DNA of 64,000 nt, taken from positions 310,001-374,000 of the forward strand of contig NZ_BAABEX010000029.1 of the NCBI RefSeq assembly GCF_039540375.1. Reading direction: 5' to 3'. Of the stretch, positions 26,015 through 35,403 are shown piece after piece. Under the pieces are notes generated by a model. That model was not told where the DNA came from. It searched no databases and saw nothing but the letters and a program-made list of their open reading frames with translations. The stretch is from Acidovorax_G lacteus. GTDB lineage: Bacteria; Pseudomonadota; Gammaproteobacteria; Burkholderiales; Burkholderiaceae_C. Numbering within the stretch: the stretch's first letter is position 1; the number at the start of each line of letters is the position of its first letter. A program made the translations under genes and the position numbers.

Positions 26015-26527
26015 ATGACCGCTGCCGTTTCCGCCGCTCCTTTTTCCGTCAAGGATTTCCTCAAGAGCTTCATGCTGGTGGAGCTCTTCAAGGGCATGGC
26101 CCTGACGGGTCGTTACGCCTTCCGTCGCAAGGTGACGGTTCAGTTCCCCGAAGAAAAGACGCCGCTGTCGCCGCGCTTCAGAGGCTTGCACGCCTTGCGC
26201 CGTTATGAAAACGGCGAAGAGCGATGCATTGCCTGCAAGTTGTGCGAGGCCGTGTGCCCTGCGCTTGCGATCACCATCGAAAGCGACGTGCGTGAGGATG
26301 GTTCCCGCCGTACGACCCGCTACGACATCGACCTGACCAAATGCATCTTCTGCGGTTTCTGCGAAGAAAGCTGCCCGGTCGATTCCATTGTGGAGACTCA
26401 GATCCTCGAATACCACGGTGAAAAGCGTGGCGATCTGTACTTCACCAAAGACATGCTGCTGGCAGTGGGTGACCGCTATGAGCAGCAGATCGCTGCCGCG
26501 AAGGCGGCCGATGCGAAGTACCGCTGA
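26015..26527 (+). CDS. nuoI: NADH-quinone oxidoreductase subunit I
   Basis: A 170-residue ferredoxin-type subunit with two [4Fe-4S] clusters (N6a and N6b): CIACKLCEAVCPALAI at about residues 71-86 and CIFCGFCEESCPVDSI at about 110-125. An amphipathic N-terminal helix (about 15-35) should anchor it to the membrane. It connects the peripheral cluster chain to NuoB. The distance to nuoJ is 44 bases. Confidence 0.97.
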   Translation: MTAAVSAAPFSVKDFLKSFMLVELFKGMALTGRYAFRRKVTVQFPEEKTPLSPRFRGLHALRRYENGEERCIACKLCEAVCPALAITIESDVREDGSRRTTRYDIDLTKCIFCGFCEESCPVDSIVETQILEYHGEKRGDLYFTKDMLLAVGDRYEQQIAAAKAADAKYR

Positions 26528-26571
26528 GCTTCAGTCGTGTACCGCCCCTGATCATCGACAAAGAGCGATCC

Positions 26572-27243
26572 ATGGACGTCAAGACCGGTTTTTTCTTTTT
26601 CTTCTCGGCAGTGCTGCTGTTCGCAGCCTTCCGCGTCATTACCGCGCGCAATCCTGTGCACGCGGTGTTGTACCTGATCCTGGCGTTTGCACAGGCGGCC
26701 GCGGTCTGGATGCTGCTCAAGGCCGAATTCCTCGCCATCGCTCTGGTGCTGGTGTATCTGGGCGCCGTGATGGTGCTGTTCCTGTTCGTGGTGATGATGC
26801 TGGATATCCATATCGACACCGTGCGCAAGGGGTTTTGGAAGCACTTCCCGCTCGCAGCTGCCATCGGAGCGCTGATTGCTTTTGAAATGGCCGCCATGCT
26901 CATGGGGGCCTTTGGTGGCGTGGACGAGTCGAAGGCCATCGCCGTCACGGTGGATGCCGCGGGCAAGGCGGTGCAGGTGTCCAACACCAAGGCCCTGGGC
27001 ATTCTGCTGTACACCGAGTACTTGTATCCCGTGCAGGTGGCGGCTGTCATCCTGTTGGTGGCCATGATCTCGGCCATCGCTCTGACGCTGCGCCAGCGCA
27101 AGGACAGCAAGGCCATCAATCCGTCCGAGCAGATCCGCGTGCGCGCCCAGGACCGGCTGGAAATGGTCCGCATGGCACCCACCCAGAAGGCACCAGAACC
27201 GGCATCCGAGACCGGTGTGCAATCGGAGGAGAAGAAGGCATGA
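26572..27243 (+). CDS. nuoJ: NADH-quinone oxidoreductase subunit J
   Basis: A 223-residue membrane subunit with five hydrophobic helices, including the conserved VLYLILAFAQAAAVWMLL and VYLGAVMVLFLFVVMML. The C-terminal 50 residues are polar and charged. It contacts NuoH and NuoK at the hinge of the membrane arm. It overlaps nuoK by four bases. Confidence 0.95.
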   Translation: MDVKTGFFFFFSAVLLFAAFRVITARNPVHAVLYLILAFAQAAAVWMLLKAEFLAIALVLVYLGAVMVLFLFVVMMLDIHIDTVRKGFWKHFPLAAAIGALIAFEMAAMLMGAFGGVDESKAIAVTVDAAGKAVQVSNTKALGILLYTEYLYPVQVAAVILLVAMISAIALTLRQRKDSKAINPSEQIRVRAQDRLEMVRMAPTQKAPEPASETGVQSEEKKA

Positions 27244-27548
27244 CACTCACACTTGGGCATTACCTGTCGCTGGGCGCGATGCTGTTCGCGATCTCGGTGA
27301 TCGGCATCTTTCTCAACCGCAAGAATCTCATCGTGCTGTTGATGGCCATCGAGCTGATGTTGCTGGCCGTGAACCTGAACTTTGTGGCCTTCTCCCACTA
27401 CCTGGGCGACATGCACGGTCAGGTGTTCGTGTTTTTCATTTTGACGGTTGCTGCGGCCGAATCAGCCATCGGTCTGGCCATCCTCGTGCTGCTCTTCCGC
27501 AACAAGACTTCCATCAACGCGGAAGATCTCAATACCCTCAAGGGCTGA
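27240..27548 (+). CDS. nuoK: NADH-quinone oxidoreductase subunit K
   Basis: A 102-residue MrpC-like subunit with three helices. The conserved membrane glutamate lies in LMAIELMLLAVNLNFVAF (about residue 37), and a second in VAAAESAIGLAILVLLFR. Length and motifs are standard. The next gene, nuoL, starts 31 bases later. Confidence 0.97.
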   Translation: MTLTLGHYLSLGAMLFAISVIGIFLNRKNLIVLLMAIELMLLAVNLNFVAFSHYLGDMHGQVFVFFILTVAAAESAIGLAILVLLFRNKTSINAEDLNTLKG

Positions 27549-27579
27549 GCAGGCCAAGCGTACTTCTAGGTTCTCCAGC

Positions 27580-29592
27580 ATGAGTCAAACCCTAAATGCT
27601 TCCACGTTGCTGGCCGTGCCGCTGGCGCCGCTCGTGGGTTCAGCCCTCGCAGGCATCTTCGGCACCACCCTGGGCGGCAACTGGATCGGACGCCGTCTGA
27701 GCCACAGCTTCACGATCCTGGGTGTCCTGGTGTCGTTCATCCTGTCGGCCATGACGCTCAAGAGCGTTGCGGTGGATGGCGCTTACTTCAACGAAACGCT
27801 CTACACCTGGATGGTGGTGGGCAACCTGAAGATGGAGGTGGGCTTCCTGGTGGACAGCCTGACCGCCATGATGATGGTGGTCGTGACGTTCGTGTCGTTG
27901 ATGGTGCACATCTACACCATCGGCTACATGGAGGAAGATCAGGGCTACAACCGGTTCTTCGCCTACATCTCGCTGTTCACCTTTTCGATGCTCATGCTCG
28001 TCATGAGCAACAACCTGCTGCAGCTGTTCTTTGGCTGGGAGGCGGTAGGTCTGGTCTCGTACCTGCTGATCGGCTTCTGGTTCAACAAGCCGACGGCGAT
28101 TTTCGCCAACATGAAGGCCTTCTTGGTCAACCGGGTGGGTGACTTCGGTTTCATTCTGGGCATTGGTCTGATCGCTGCGTATGCCGGAACGCTCAACTAC
28201 GGCGAAATCTTCGCCAAGACGGGTGATCTCGCGGGAATGCAGTTTCCAGGGACGAGCTGGATGCTCGTGACGGTGATCTGCATCTGTCTGTTCATCGGCG
28301 CCATGGGCAAGAGCGCGCAGTTTCCCCTGCACGTGTGGCTGCCAGATTCGATGGAAGGTCCGACCCCGATCTCGGCGCTCATTCACGCCGCCACTATGGT
28401 GACGGCTGGCATCTTCATGGTGGCCCGCATGTCGCCTGTGTTCGAGCTGTCTGATACCGCGCTGAACTTCATTCTGGTCATCGGTGCAATCACAGCGTTG
28501 TTCATGGGCTTCCTGGGCATCATCCAGAACGATATCAAGCGTGTGGTGGCCTACTCGACGCTGTCGCAGCTTGGTTACATGACAGTGGCACTCGGGGCTT
28601 CGGCGTACTCGGTGGCAGTGTTCCACCTCATGACGCACGCTTTCTTCAAAGCCCTGCTGTTCCTTGCGGCCGGCTCCGTCATCATGGGCATGCACCACAA
28701 CCAAGACATCCGATGGATGGGTGGCGTGCGCAAGTACATGCCGATCACCTGGATCACGTCGCTGCTGGGTTCGCTTGCACTCATCGGAACACCTCTCTTC
28801 TCGGGTTTCTACTCCAAGGACAGCATCATTGAGGCGGTGCGCTTTAGCCAACTGCCAGCGGCAGGTCTGGCGTACTACGCGGTTCTGGCCGGCGTGTTCG
28901 TGACGGCGTTCTACTCGTTCCGGATGTACTTCCTGGTTTTCCATGGCAAGGAGCGGTTCGACCAGAACCCGGACTCCCACCACGGCCACGATCATCACGA
29001 CGACCACCACGAGCCGCACGAATCGCCCTGGGTGGTGACCGCTCCCCTGATCCTGCTGGCTGTGCCTTCGGTCATCGTCGGTTTCCTGTTTATCGAGCCG
29101 ATGCTGTTTGGTGACTTCTTCAAGGGTGTGATCTTTGTGGATGCTGCCAAGCACCCCGCCATGGCAGAGCTTGCCAAGATCTTCTCCACCCCCGTGGGTA
29201 TGGCACTGCATGGTCTGCAGACGCCTCCGTTCTGGTTGGCCCTGGCAGGTGTCGCGGCCGCGTACTACATGTACATGGTGAACCCCGCCTTGCCTGCTGC
29301 GATCAAGGCGCGCGTGCAGCCGATCTACACGCTGCTGGAAAACAAGTACTACCTCGACTGGATCAACGAGAACATCATCGCCCGCGGAGCGCGAGCGCTG
29401 GGCGTAGGCCTCTGGAAGGCTGGCGACCAGGCCCTGATCGACGGTGCTGTGGTCAACGGTTCCTGGAAGATTGTGGGCTGGATTTCGGGCCTGGTGCGCT
29501 GGTTCCAGTCGGGTTATCTGTACCACTACGCACTGGTCATGATCCTGGGCGTGTTTGTGCTGATGACCTATTTCGTCTGGCTCAACAAGTAG
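27580..29592 (+). CDS. nuoL: NADH-quinone oxidoreductase subunit L
   Basis: A 670-residue antiporter-like proton-pumping subunit at the tip of the membrane arm. About 16 helices are expected, with the long lateral helix near the C terminus. Conserved parts include FFGWEAVGLVSYLLIGFW and GKSAQFPLHVWLPDSMEGPT with its buried lysine. A histidine- and acid-rich loop (HHGHDHHDDHHEPHES, about residues 467-482) follows a membrane helix. The ORF is open upstream inside nuoK, but ATG 27580 is the normal start. Confidence 0.96.
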   Translation: MSQTLNASTLLAVPLAPLVGSALAGIFGTTLGGNWIGRRLSHSFTILGVLVSFILSAMTLKSVAVDGAYFNETLYTWMVVGNLKMEVGFLVDSLTAMMMVVVTFVSLMVHIYTIGYMEEDQGYNRFFAYISLFTFSMLMLVMSNNLLQLFFGWEAVGLVSYLLIGFWFNKPTAIFANMKAFLVNRVGDFGFILGIGLIAAYAGTLNYGEIFAKTGDLAGMQFPGTSWMLVTVICICLFIGAMGKSAQFPLHVWLPDSMEGPTPISALIHAATMVTAGIFMVARMSPVFELSDTALNFILVIGAITALFMGFLGIIQNDIKRVVAYSTLSQLGYMTVALGASAYSVAVFHLMTHAFFKALLFLAAGSVIMGMHHNQDIRWMGGVRKYMPITWITSLLGSLALIGTPLFSGFYSKDSIIEAVRFSQLPAAGLAYYAVLAGVFVTAFYSFRMYFLVFHGKERFDQNPDSHHGHDHHDDHHEPHESPWVVTAPLILLAVPSVIVGFLFIEPMLFGDFFKGVIFVDAAKHPAMAELAKIFSTPVGMALHGLQTPPFWLALAGVAAAYYMYMVNPALPAAIKARVQPIYTLLENKYYLDWINENIIARGARALGVGLWKAGDQALIDGAVVNGSWKIVGWISGLVRWFQSGYLYHYALVMILGVFVLMTYFVWLNK

Positions 29593-29605
29593 GAGAACAA
29601 CAAAA

Positions 29606-31081
29606 ATGGGACTGTTGAGTCTGGCCATCTGGACACCGATCGCCTTCGGTGCATTGCTGCTGGCCTTCGGGCGGGACGAGCACGCGCGTGCCGTCCGCTG
29701 GATCGCCCTCGTAGGGGCCTTGATCGGCTTGCTGGTCACCCTGCCGCTGTATGCGGGTTTCGACAACACGTCGGCTGCGCTGCAATTCGTTGAGAAGGCG
29801 GTGTGGATCGAGCGTTTCAACGTGCACTATCACCTGGGCGTGGATGGCATCTCGTTCTGGTTCGTGCCGCTGACGGCCTTCATCACCGTCATCGTGGTGC
29901 TGGCGTCCTGGGAGTCGATCACCGAACGCGTGAACCAGTACATGGGCGCGTTCCTGATCCTGTCGGGTCTGATGATCGGCGTGTTCGCAGCAGCCGACGG
30001 CATGCTGTTCTATGTGTTCTTCGAAGCCACGCTGATCCCGATGTATCTGATCATCGGCATCTGGGGCGGTCCGAACCGCATCTACGCAGCGTTCAAGTTC
30101 TTCTTGTACACGCTGCTGGGCTCGTTGCTGATGCTGATCGCGTTGATCTACCTGTACAACCAGTCCGGTGGCAGCTTCGATATCCAGACGTGGCACAAAC
30201 TGCCGCTGTCCGCCACCGCGCAGACGTTGCTGTTCTTCGCATTCTTTGCTGCGTTTGCGGTCAAGGTGCCCATGTGGCCGGTGCACACCTGGCTGCCCGA
30301 TGTGCACGTGGAAGCGCCCACTGGCGGCTCTGCGGTGCTGGCCGCCATCATGCTCAAACTCGGCGCTTACGGTTTCCTGCGTTTTTCGATGCCCGTGGCA
30401 CCCGATGCAGCGCGCGAATGGGCCTGGCTGATGATCGCGCTGTCGCTTGTCGCCGTGATTTACGTGGGCTTGGTGGCCATGGTCCAGAAGGACATGAAAA
30501 AGCTGGTGGCCTACTCGTCGGTGGCCCACATGGGATTTGTGACGCTGGGCTTCTTCATCTTCAATGACCTCGGTGTGTCGGGCGGGCTGGTCCAGATGAT
30601 CGCCCACGGCTTCGTCTCGGGCGCCATGTTCCTGTCGATCGGCGTGCTGTACGACCGCGTGCACTCTCGTGAAATCGCTTCGTACGGCGGTGTGGTGAAC
30701 ACCATGCCGAATTTCACCGCGTTTGCGCTGCTGTTTGCCATGGCCAACTGCGGCCTGCCGGGTACCGCTGGTTTCGTGGGCGAGTGGATGGTGATCCTGG
30801 GGGCTGTGAAGGCCAACTTCTGGGTAGGCGTCGCCGCCGCTACGGCTTTGATCTTCGGCGCAGCCTATACGCTGTGGATGTTCAAGCGCGTGTACCTTGG
30901 TCCTGTGGCCAATGCCGACGTGAAGGCCCTGACCGACATCGGCAGCCGCGAGTTCTTCATCCTTGCCGTGCTGGCCCTGGCCGTGCTCGGCATGGGCCTG
31001 TATCCCCGCCCGTTTACCGATGTGATGGATGTGTCGGTGGCAGAGCTGCTCAAGCACGTCGCGCTGTCCAAGCTGAACTGA
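29606..31081 (+). CDS. nuoM: NADH-quinone oxidoreductase subunit M
   Basis: A 491-residue antiporter-like subunit with about 14 helices and the Proton_antipo domain. YVFFEATLIPMYLIIGIWGG contains the conserved membrane glutamate, and AAFAVKVPMWPVHTWLPDVH the conserved lysine. It starts 13 bases after nuoL, with a good ribosome site AGGAG. It precedes nuoN by 25 bases. Confidence 0.96.
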   Translation: MGLLSLAIWTPIAFGALLLAFGRDEHARAVRWIALVGALIGLLVTLPLYAGFDNTSAALQFVEKAVWIERFNVHYHLGVDGISFWFVPLTAFITVIVVLASWESITERVNQYMGAFLILSGLMIGVFAAADGMLFYVFFEATLIPMYLIIGIWGGPNRIYAAFKFFLYTLLGSLLMLIALIYLYNQSGGSFDIQTWHKLPLSATAQTLLFFAFFAAFAVKVPMWPVHTWLPDVHVEAPTGGSAVLAAIMLKLGAYGFLRFSMPVAPDAAREWAWLMIALSLVAVIYVGLVAMVQKDMKKLVAYSSVAHMGFVTLGFFIFNDLGVSGGLVQMIAHGFVSGAMFLSIGVLYDRVHSREIASYGGVVNTMPNFTAFALLFAMANCGLPGTAGFVGEWMVILGAVKANFWVGVAAATALIFGAAYTLWMFKRVYLGPVANADVKALTDIGSREFFILAVLALAVLGMGLYPRPFTDVMDVSVAELLKHVALSKLN

Positions 31082-31106
31082 CCCAACCGAACTGAGAGAC
31101 TTCGAG

Positions 31107-32600
31107 ATGATTGACAACATCAGTTGGCTGGCGGTGTACCCGGAAATCGTCCTGCTCGTCATGGCGTGCGTGATCGCGCTGGTCGATCTGGGCGTGCAGA
31201 GCCCGCGCCGCACCGGCACCTATGTGCTGACCATGCTCACACTGGCTGTGGTGGCCGGCTTGCAAGCCATGTATGCCAGCAGCGGCAATACCTTCTACGG
31301 CTTTGGCAACATGGTCGTGAGCGATGCCATGGGCAACTGGCTCAAGTGCTTTGCTACCCTGGCCATGATGGTGACGCTGGTGTACGGGCGCCCCTATGCT
31401 GCAGACCGCGACATGCTGCGCGGTGGCGAGCTGTTCACGCTGTCCATGTTTGCACTGCTCGGCATGTTCATCATGATCTCGGGCAACAACCTGCTCGTGA
31501 TCTATCTGGGCCTGGAATTGCTCACGCTGTCGAGCTATGCGCTCGTGGCCTTGCGCCGTGACCACGTGGTGGCCACCGAAGCGGCCATGAAGTACTTTGT
31601 GCTCGGGGCCATGGCCAGCGGTTTCCTGCTGTACGGCCTGTCGATGGTGTATGGCGCTACCGGCTCGCTCGACATCGGCCAGGTCTTCAAGGCCGTCAAT
31701 GCCGGGCAGATCAAGCACCAGGTGCTGGTGTTCGGCCTGGTCTTTGTGGTGGCGGGCCTGGCTTTCAAGCTGGGGGTCGTGCCCTTCCACATGTGGGTAC
31801 CCGATGTGTACCAGGGCGCTCCGACGGCCATCACGGCCATGATTGGCGGCGCTCCCAAGCTGGCGGCCTTCGCTATCACCATGCGCCTGCTGGTCGATGG
31901 GTTGCTGCCCCTGGCGATTGATTGGCAGCAGATGCTCGGGGTGCTGGCCATTGGTTCGCTCCTGGTGGGCAACCTGGCGGCCATTGCGCAGACCAACCTC
32001 AAGCGCATGTTCGCGTACTCGACCATCTCGCAAATGGGCTTCGTGCTGCTGGGCATGATGTCGGGCGTGGTGCAGGGCAATGTGGATGCTGTGGCGGCTG
32101 AAAACGCCTACAGCGCTGCCATGTTCTACGTGGTGACCTATGTGCTCACGGCGCTGGCCAGCTTCGGGGTCATCTTGTTGATGGCCCGGGAAGGCTTTGA
32201 AAGCGAGGAGATTGCCGACCTGGCAGGCTTGAACCAGCGCAGCCCGCTGTATGCAGGCGTGATGGCGGTGTGCCTGTTCTCCATGGCCGGTATTCCGCCG
32301 CTGGTGGGCTTCTACGCCAAGCTGTCGGTGCTGCAGGCCCTCGTGGCCTCGGGCTCGACGGCCCATCTGGTGCTGGCAGTGTTTGCCGTGATCATGTCGC
32401 TGATCGGCGCGTTCTACTACCTGCGGGTGGTGAAGGTCATGTACTTCGACGCGCCCCTGACCGCCACCACGGTGGCAGCGCCCGCCGACGTGCGGGTGGT
32501 GCTGACGATCAATGGTGCGCTGGTGCTCATCCTCGGGCTGATGCCGGGTGGCCTGATGGCGCTGTGCGCAGACGCCATCGTGCGTTCGCTCGCCAGCTGA
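31107..32600 (+). CDS. nuoN: NADH-quinone oxidoreductase subunit N
   Basis: A 497-residue antiporter-like subunit, the last of the 14 complex I genes. Conserved parts are YLGLELLTLSSYALVALRRD (membrane glutamate) and LAFKLGVVPFHMWVPDVYQG (lysine). About 14 helices are expected. The operon continues after 28 bases with a small membrane protein gene. Confidence 0.96.
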   Translation: MIDNISWLAVYPEIVLLVMACVIALVDLGVQSPRRTGTYVLTMLTLAVVAGLQAMYASSGNTFYGFGNMVVSDAMGNWLKCFATLAMMVTLVYGRPYAADRDMLRGGELFTLSMFALLGMFIMISGNNLLVIYLGLELLTLSSYALVALRRDHVVATEAAMKYFVLGAMASGFLLYGLSMVYGATGSLDIGQVFKAVNAGQIKHQVLVFGLVFVVAGLAFKLGVVPFHMWVPDVYQGAPTAITAMIGGAPKLAAFAITMRLLVDGLLPLAIDWQQMLGVLAIGSLLVGNLAAIAQTNLKRMFAYSTISQMGFVLLGMMSGVVQGNVDAVAAENAYSAAMFYVVTYVLTALASFGVILLMAREGFESEEIADLAGLNQRSPLYAGVMAVCLFSMAGIPPLVGFYAKLSVLQALVASGSTAHLVLAVFAVIMSLIGAFYYLRVVKVMYFDAPLTATTVAAPADVRVVLTINGALVLILGLMPGGLMALCADAIVRSLAS

Positions 32601-32628
32601 ACCACAACCGTCCGTAGGTCGATCTGCC

Positions 32629-32937
32629 ATGTCACAGACGGGTGCCATCTGGCTTGTGATCGTCTGCGCTTTGCTCGCAGCGAATCTGCCGTTCATCAAC
32701 CAGCGGGTACTGGCCTTCGGCCCTGCCGTGTCGCCCCGCAAGGCCTTGTGGGTGCATCTGCTGGAGCTGATGTTCTGGTACGGTGTGGTGGGGGCTCTGG
32801 GCTATTTGCTGGAGCGCCGTGCGGGCCAGAACGCTCCCCAGGGGTGGGAGTTTTACGTGGTGACGGCCTCGCTGTTCCTCACGCTGGCCTTTCCGGGCTT
32901 CGTCTATCGCTACCTGGCCAAGCGGACGTCTGCCTGA
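32629..32937 (+). CDS. DUF2818 family small membrane protein
   Basis: A 102-residue protein with three hydrophobic segments (about 7-24, 44-61, 79-95), matching the DUF2818 family that regularly follows nuoN in Burkholderiales. Its position 28 bases after nuoN indicates co-transcription. A role in assembly or stability of complex I is an inference from position only; no function is established to my knowledge. Confidence 0.85.
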   Translation: MSQTGAIWLVIVCALLAANLPFINQRVLAFGPAVSPRKALWVHLLELMFWYGVVGALGYLLERRAGQNAPQGWEFYVVTASLFLTLAFPGFVYRYLAKRTSA

Positions 32938-33018
32938 GCCGCGTGCTGGCCGCACCGCCACCGGGCGGCAGCACAGGCCTGACGGACCGCAGGCACCAGG
33001 ACCTGCCGAGGCATTGCC

Positions 33019-33480
33019 ATGAAAGTGCTTGATCTTCAGTGCGCAGCGCAACACCTGTTTGAAGGCTGGTTCGGTTCCGAAGACGACTTCCAGAACCAGC
33101 TGCAAGGTCAGCAGCTGCAATGCCCGGTATGCGGCAGCGCCGACATCCGCAAACGCCTGAGCGCTCCGCGCCTGAACCTTGGCCCACGCGAACCCCAGGC
33201 GGCCCAGCCGCCAGCACATCATCCCCAAGAGGGTGCCGATCCTGAGGCGCTGCGCCGCGCCCAGGCGGCCTGGTTGCGCTGGTCTCGCAAAGTGGCCGCC
33301 GAGGCCGAGGACGTGGGCGACCGCTTCGCAGAAGAGGCCCGCAGCATCCACCAGGGCGAATCGGCCGAGCGCCTGATCCGGGGGCAGGCTTCGCCCGAGC
33401 AGGCCGTGGCCCTGCTTGAAGAAGGCATTCCGGTGCTTCCCTTGTGGACCCCGGCCTCTGCCAACAAGACCCTGCAATGA
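33019..33480 (+). CDS. DUF1178 family protein
   Basis: A 153-residue soluble protein. The N terminus MKVLDLQCAAQHLFEGWFGS and the motif CPVCGSADIRKRLSAPRLNL (about residues 41-60) are characteristic of DUF1178. Two separated cysteine pairs would suggest zinc binding, but only one clear CxxC is visible here, with C8 as a possible further ligand. It often sits at the end of betaproteobacterial nuo operons. It is separated from the previous gene by 81 bases. The function is unknown. Confidence 0.85.
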   Translation: MKVLDLQCAAQHLFEGWFGSEDDFQNQLQGQQLQCPVCGSADIRKRLSAPRLNLGPREPQAAQPPAHHPQEGADPEALRRAQAAWLRWSRKVAAEAEDVGDRFAEEARSIHQGESAERLIRGQASPEQAVALLEEGIPVLPLWTPASANKTLQ

Positions 33481-33582
33481 CCGCGTGGCGCTGACCGGGC
33501 GGCCCCGGCGTGGGTTGCACTCCCGTGGAACGGGCTGTGTCGGCCGGGCGCAGCGCGCCCTGGCAGTGGCGGTCGGCAGGGC

Positions 33583-35403
33583 TCAGCGGTCCGGTGCCCG
33601 GTGCTCCGACGCCCCCAGGTTTTGCAAGGATGCGAGCCGTGCATAGAGCCCCCCCTGTGCCAGCAGCTCGGCATGGCGGCCTTGCTCCACGATGCGGCCC
33701 TGGTCCATCACCACGATGCGGTCTGCGCGCTGCACGGTGGCCAGGCGGTGTGCAATGACCAGCGTTGTGCGCTGTCCCTGTCCGCTCAGGGCGGCGTCCA
33801 GCGCCGCCTGCACCATGCGCTCGCTTTCGGCGTCGAGCGCGCTGGTGGCTTCGTCCAGCAGCAGGAGGGGAGCATCTTTGAGCAGCGCGCGGGCAATCGC
33901 CAGGCGCTGGCGCTGGCCGCCTGACAAGCGCACCCCGTGCTCGCCAAGCGGGCTGTCGTAGCCCTGGGGCAGCGCCAGCAGAAAGTCGTGCGCCCAGGCG
34001 GCTTCTGCCGCGCGTTCCACTTCGGCGGTGGTGGCCTGTGGTCGGCCGTAGCGGATGTTGTCGCGGGCAGTGGTCGAGAACACCACGGCGTCTTGCGGCA
34101 CCGTGGCGATGTGCTCGCGCAGGCTCTGCAAGGTCCAGTGCTGCACGGGACGCCCCTGCACCAGAATCTGGCCACTGTCGCCCGGGCCCAGCTCGTAAAA
34201 GCGCATCAGCAACTGGAACAGCGTGCTCTTGCCCGCGCCGCTTGGCCCGACCAGGGCGACGGTTTCACCCGCGCGGATGTCCAGGCTCACCGATCGCAGC
34301 GCGGGCTGGCCCGGCCGTGACGGGTAGTGGAAGCTCAGATCCTCGAAACGTACGGCCAGCCCTTGCGGGCTGGCGGGCAGGGGCTGCGCACCGGCGGCGT
34401 CCACAATCGACGGCGGGGTGTGCAGCAGCTCCATCAGCCGCTCGGTGGCACCGGCCGCGCGCAGCACGTCGCCATACACCTCGGCCAGCACGGCCACGGA
34501 TGCGGCCACCAGCATGACGTACACCACCGTCTGCCCCAGTTCGCCCGCGCTCATGTCGCCGGCAATCACCGCGCTGGCCCCGCGGAACAGCCCCCACAGC
34601 AAAAACGCGGCGTTGGCCACGATCACGAAGGCCACCATGGCAGCGCGCACCGCAGAGCGGCGCGTGGCGGTGCGAAACGCATGCTCGGTGGCCGCTGCAA
34701 ACCGTGCACTCTCGCGCGGCTCGGCGGTGTGGCCCTGCACGGTGGCCACATGGTTGAGCACCTCGGCCGCAACGGCGCTGGCGTCCGCCACGCGGTCCTG
34801 GCTGTCGCGCGACAGGCGCCGCACGCGCCGCCCGATCCACACACTGGGCAGCACGATGCCGGCAATCGCCACCGCCACCGTGAGCATGAGGTACGGCTGC
34901 GTCCACACCAGCATGGCCAGGGCTCCAACGCCCATCACCAGATTGCGCAAGCCCATCGAGAGCGACGAGCCCAGTACTGTCTGCACGAGCGTGGTGTCGT
35001 TCGTCAGGCGCGACAACACCTCGCCCGTGGCCGTGTGCTCGAAGAATGCGGGGCTCTGCCGCAGCACGTGGCCATACACAGCGTTGCGCACGTCGGCGGT
35101 GATGCGCTCGCCCAGCCAGCTCATCAAGTGAAAGCGCAGCGCCGAGAACACCCCCAGCGCCGTTGCCACGCCAAACAGCCCGAGAAACGGCCCGTGCAGA
35201 TGCGCAGGGTCTTGGCCCGCACGCGCCAGCCCCTGGTCGATGAGCACGCGCAGCGCCCACGGAAAGCTCAGCGTGGCCGCGGCAGCCAGCAGCAAGAAGA
35301 GCAGGGCCAGGGCGATTTGCGGGCGGTACGGTCGCAGAAAGGGCCGCAACCCGGAGAGTGCGACTGGCCGGGCGGTGCGGCCGTCTGAGGGGGCGAGGGG
35401 CAT
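33583..35403 (-). CDS. ABC exporter, fused permease/ATPase (MsbA-like)
   Basis: A 606-residue half-transporter: transmembrane domain with six helices (about 20-310) followed by the ATPase. Walker A GPSGAGKST lies near residue 385, the signature LSGGQRQR and Walker B LLLLDEATSALD near 490-510, and the H-loop VIAHRL near 550. It is closest to the MsbA-related lipid/drug exporters that act as homodimers; the substrate cannot be read from the sequence. I chose ATG 35403 (MPLAPSDGRTARPVALSG); the frame is open 31 codons upstream. It is convergent with the nuo/DUF1178 operon. Confidence 0.9.
   Translation of the reverse strand: MPLAPSDGRTARPVALSGLRPFLRPYRPQIALALLFLLLAAAATLSFPWALRVLIDQGLARAGQDPAHLHGPFLGLFGVATALGVFSALRFHLMSWLGERITADVRNAVYGHVLRQSPAFFEHTATGEVLSRLTNDTTLVQTVLGSSLSMGLRNLVMGVGALAMLVWTQPYLMLTVAVAIAGIVLPSVWIGRRVRRLSRDSQDRVADASAVAAEVLNHVATVQGHTAEPRESARFAAATEHAFRTATRRSAVRAAMVAFVIVANAAFLLWGLFRGASAVIAGDMSAGELGQTVVYVMLVAASVAVLAEVYGDVLRAAGATERLMELLHTPPSIVDAAGAQPLPASPQGLAVRFEDLSFHYPSRPGQPALRSVSLDIRAGETVALVGPSGAGKSTLFQLLMRFYELGPGDSGQILVQGRPVQHWTLQSLREHIATVPQDAVVFSTTARDNIRYGRPQATTAEVERAAEAAWAHDFLLALPQGYDSPLGEHGVRLSGGQRQRLAIARALLKDAPLLLLDEATSALDAESERMVQAALDAALSGQGQRTTLVIAHRLATVQRADRIVVMDQGRIVEQGRHAELLAQGGLYARLASLQNLGASEHRAPDR

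Noticed and set aside
27640..29820. Open frame of 726 codons on the minus strand opposite nuoL
   Set aside because: It is the mirror of a GC-rich coding region; the product is rich in His/Arg/Gln, has no domain, and nuoL is certain on the other strand. The same holds for long antisense frames opposite sdhA, acnB, pnp, nuoG, nuoN and miaA.
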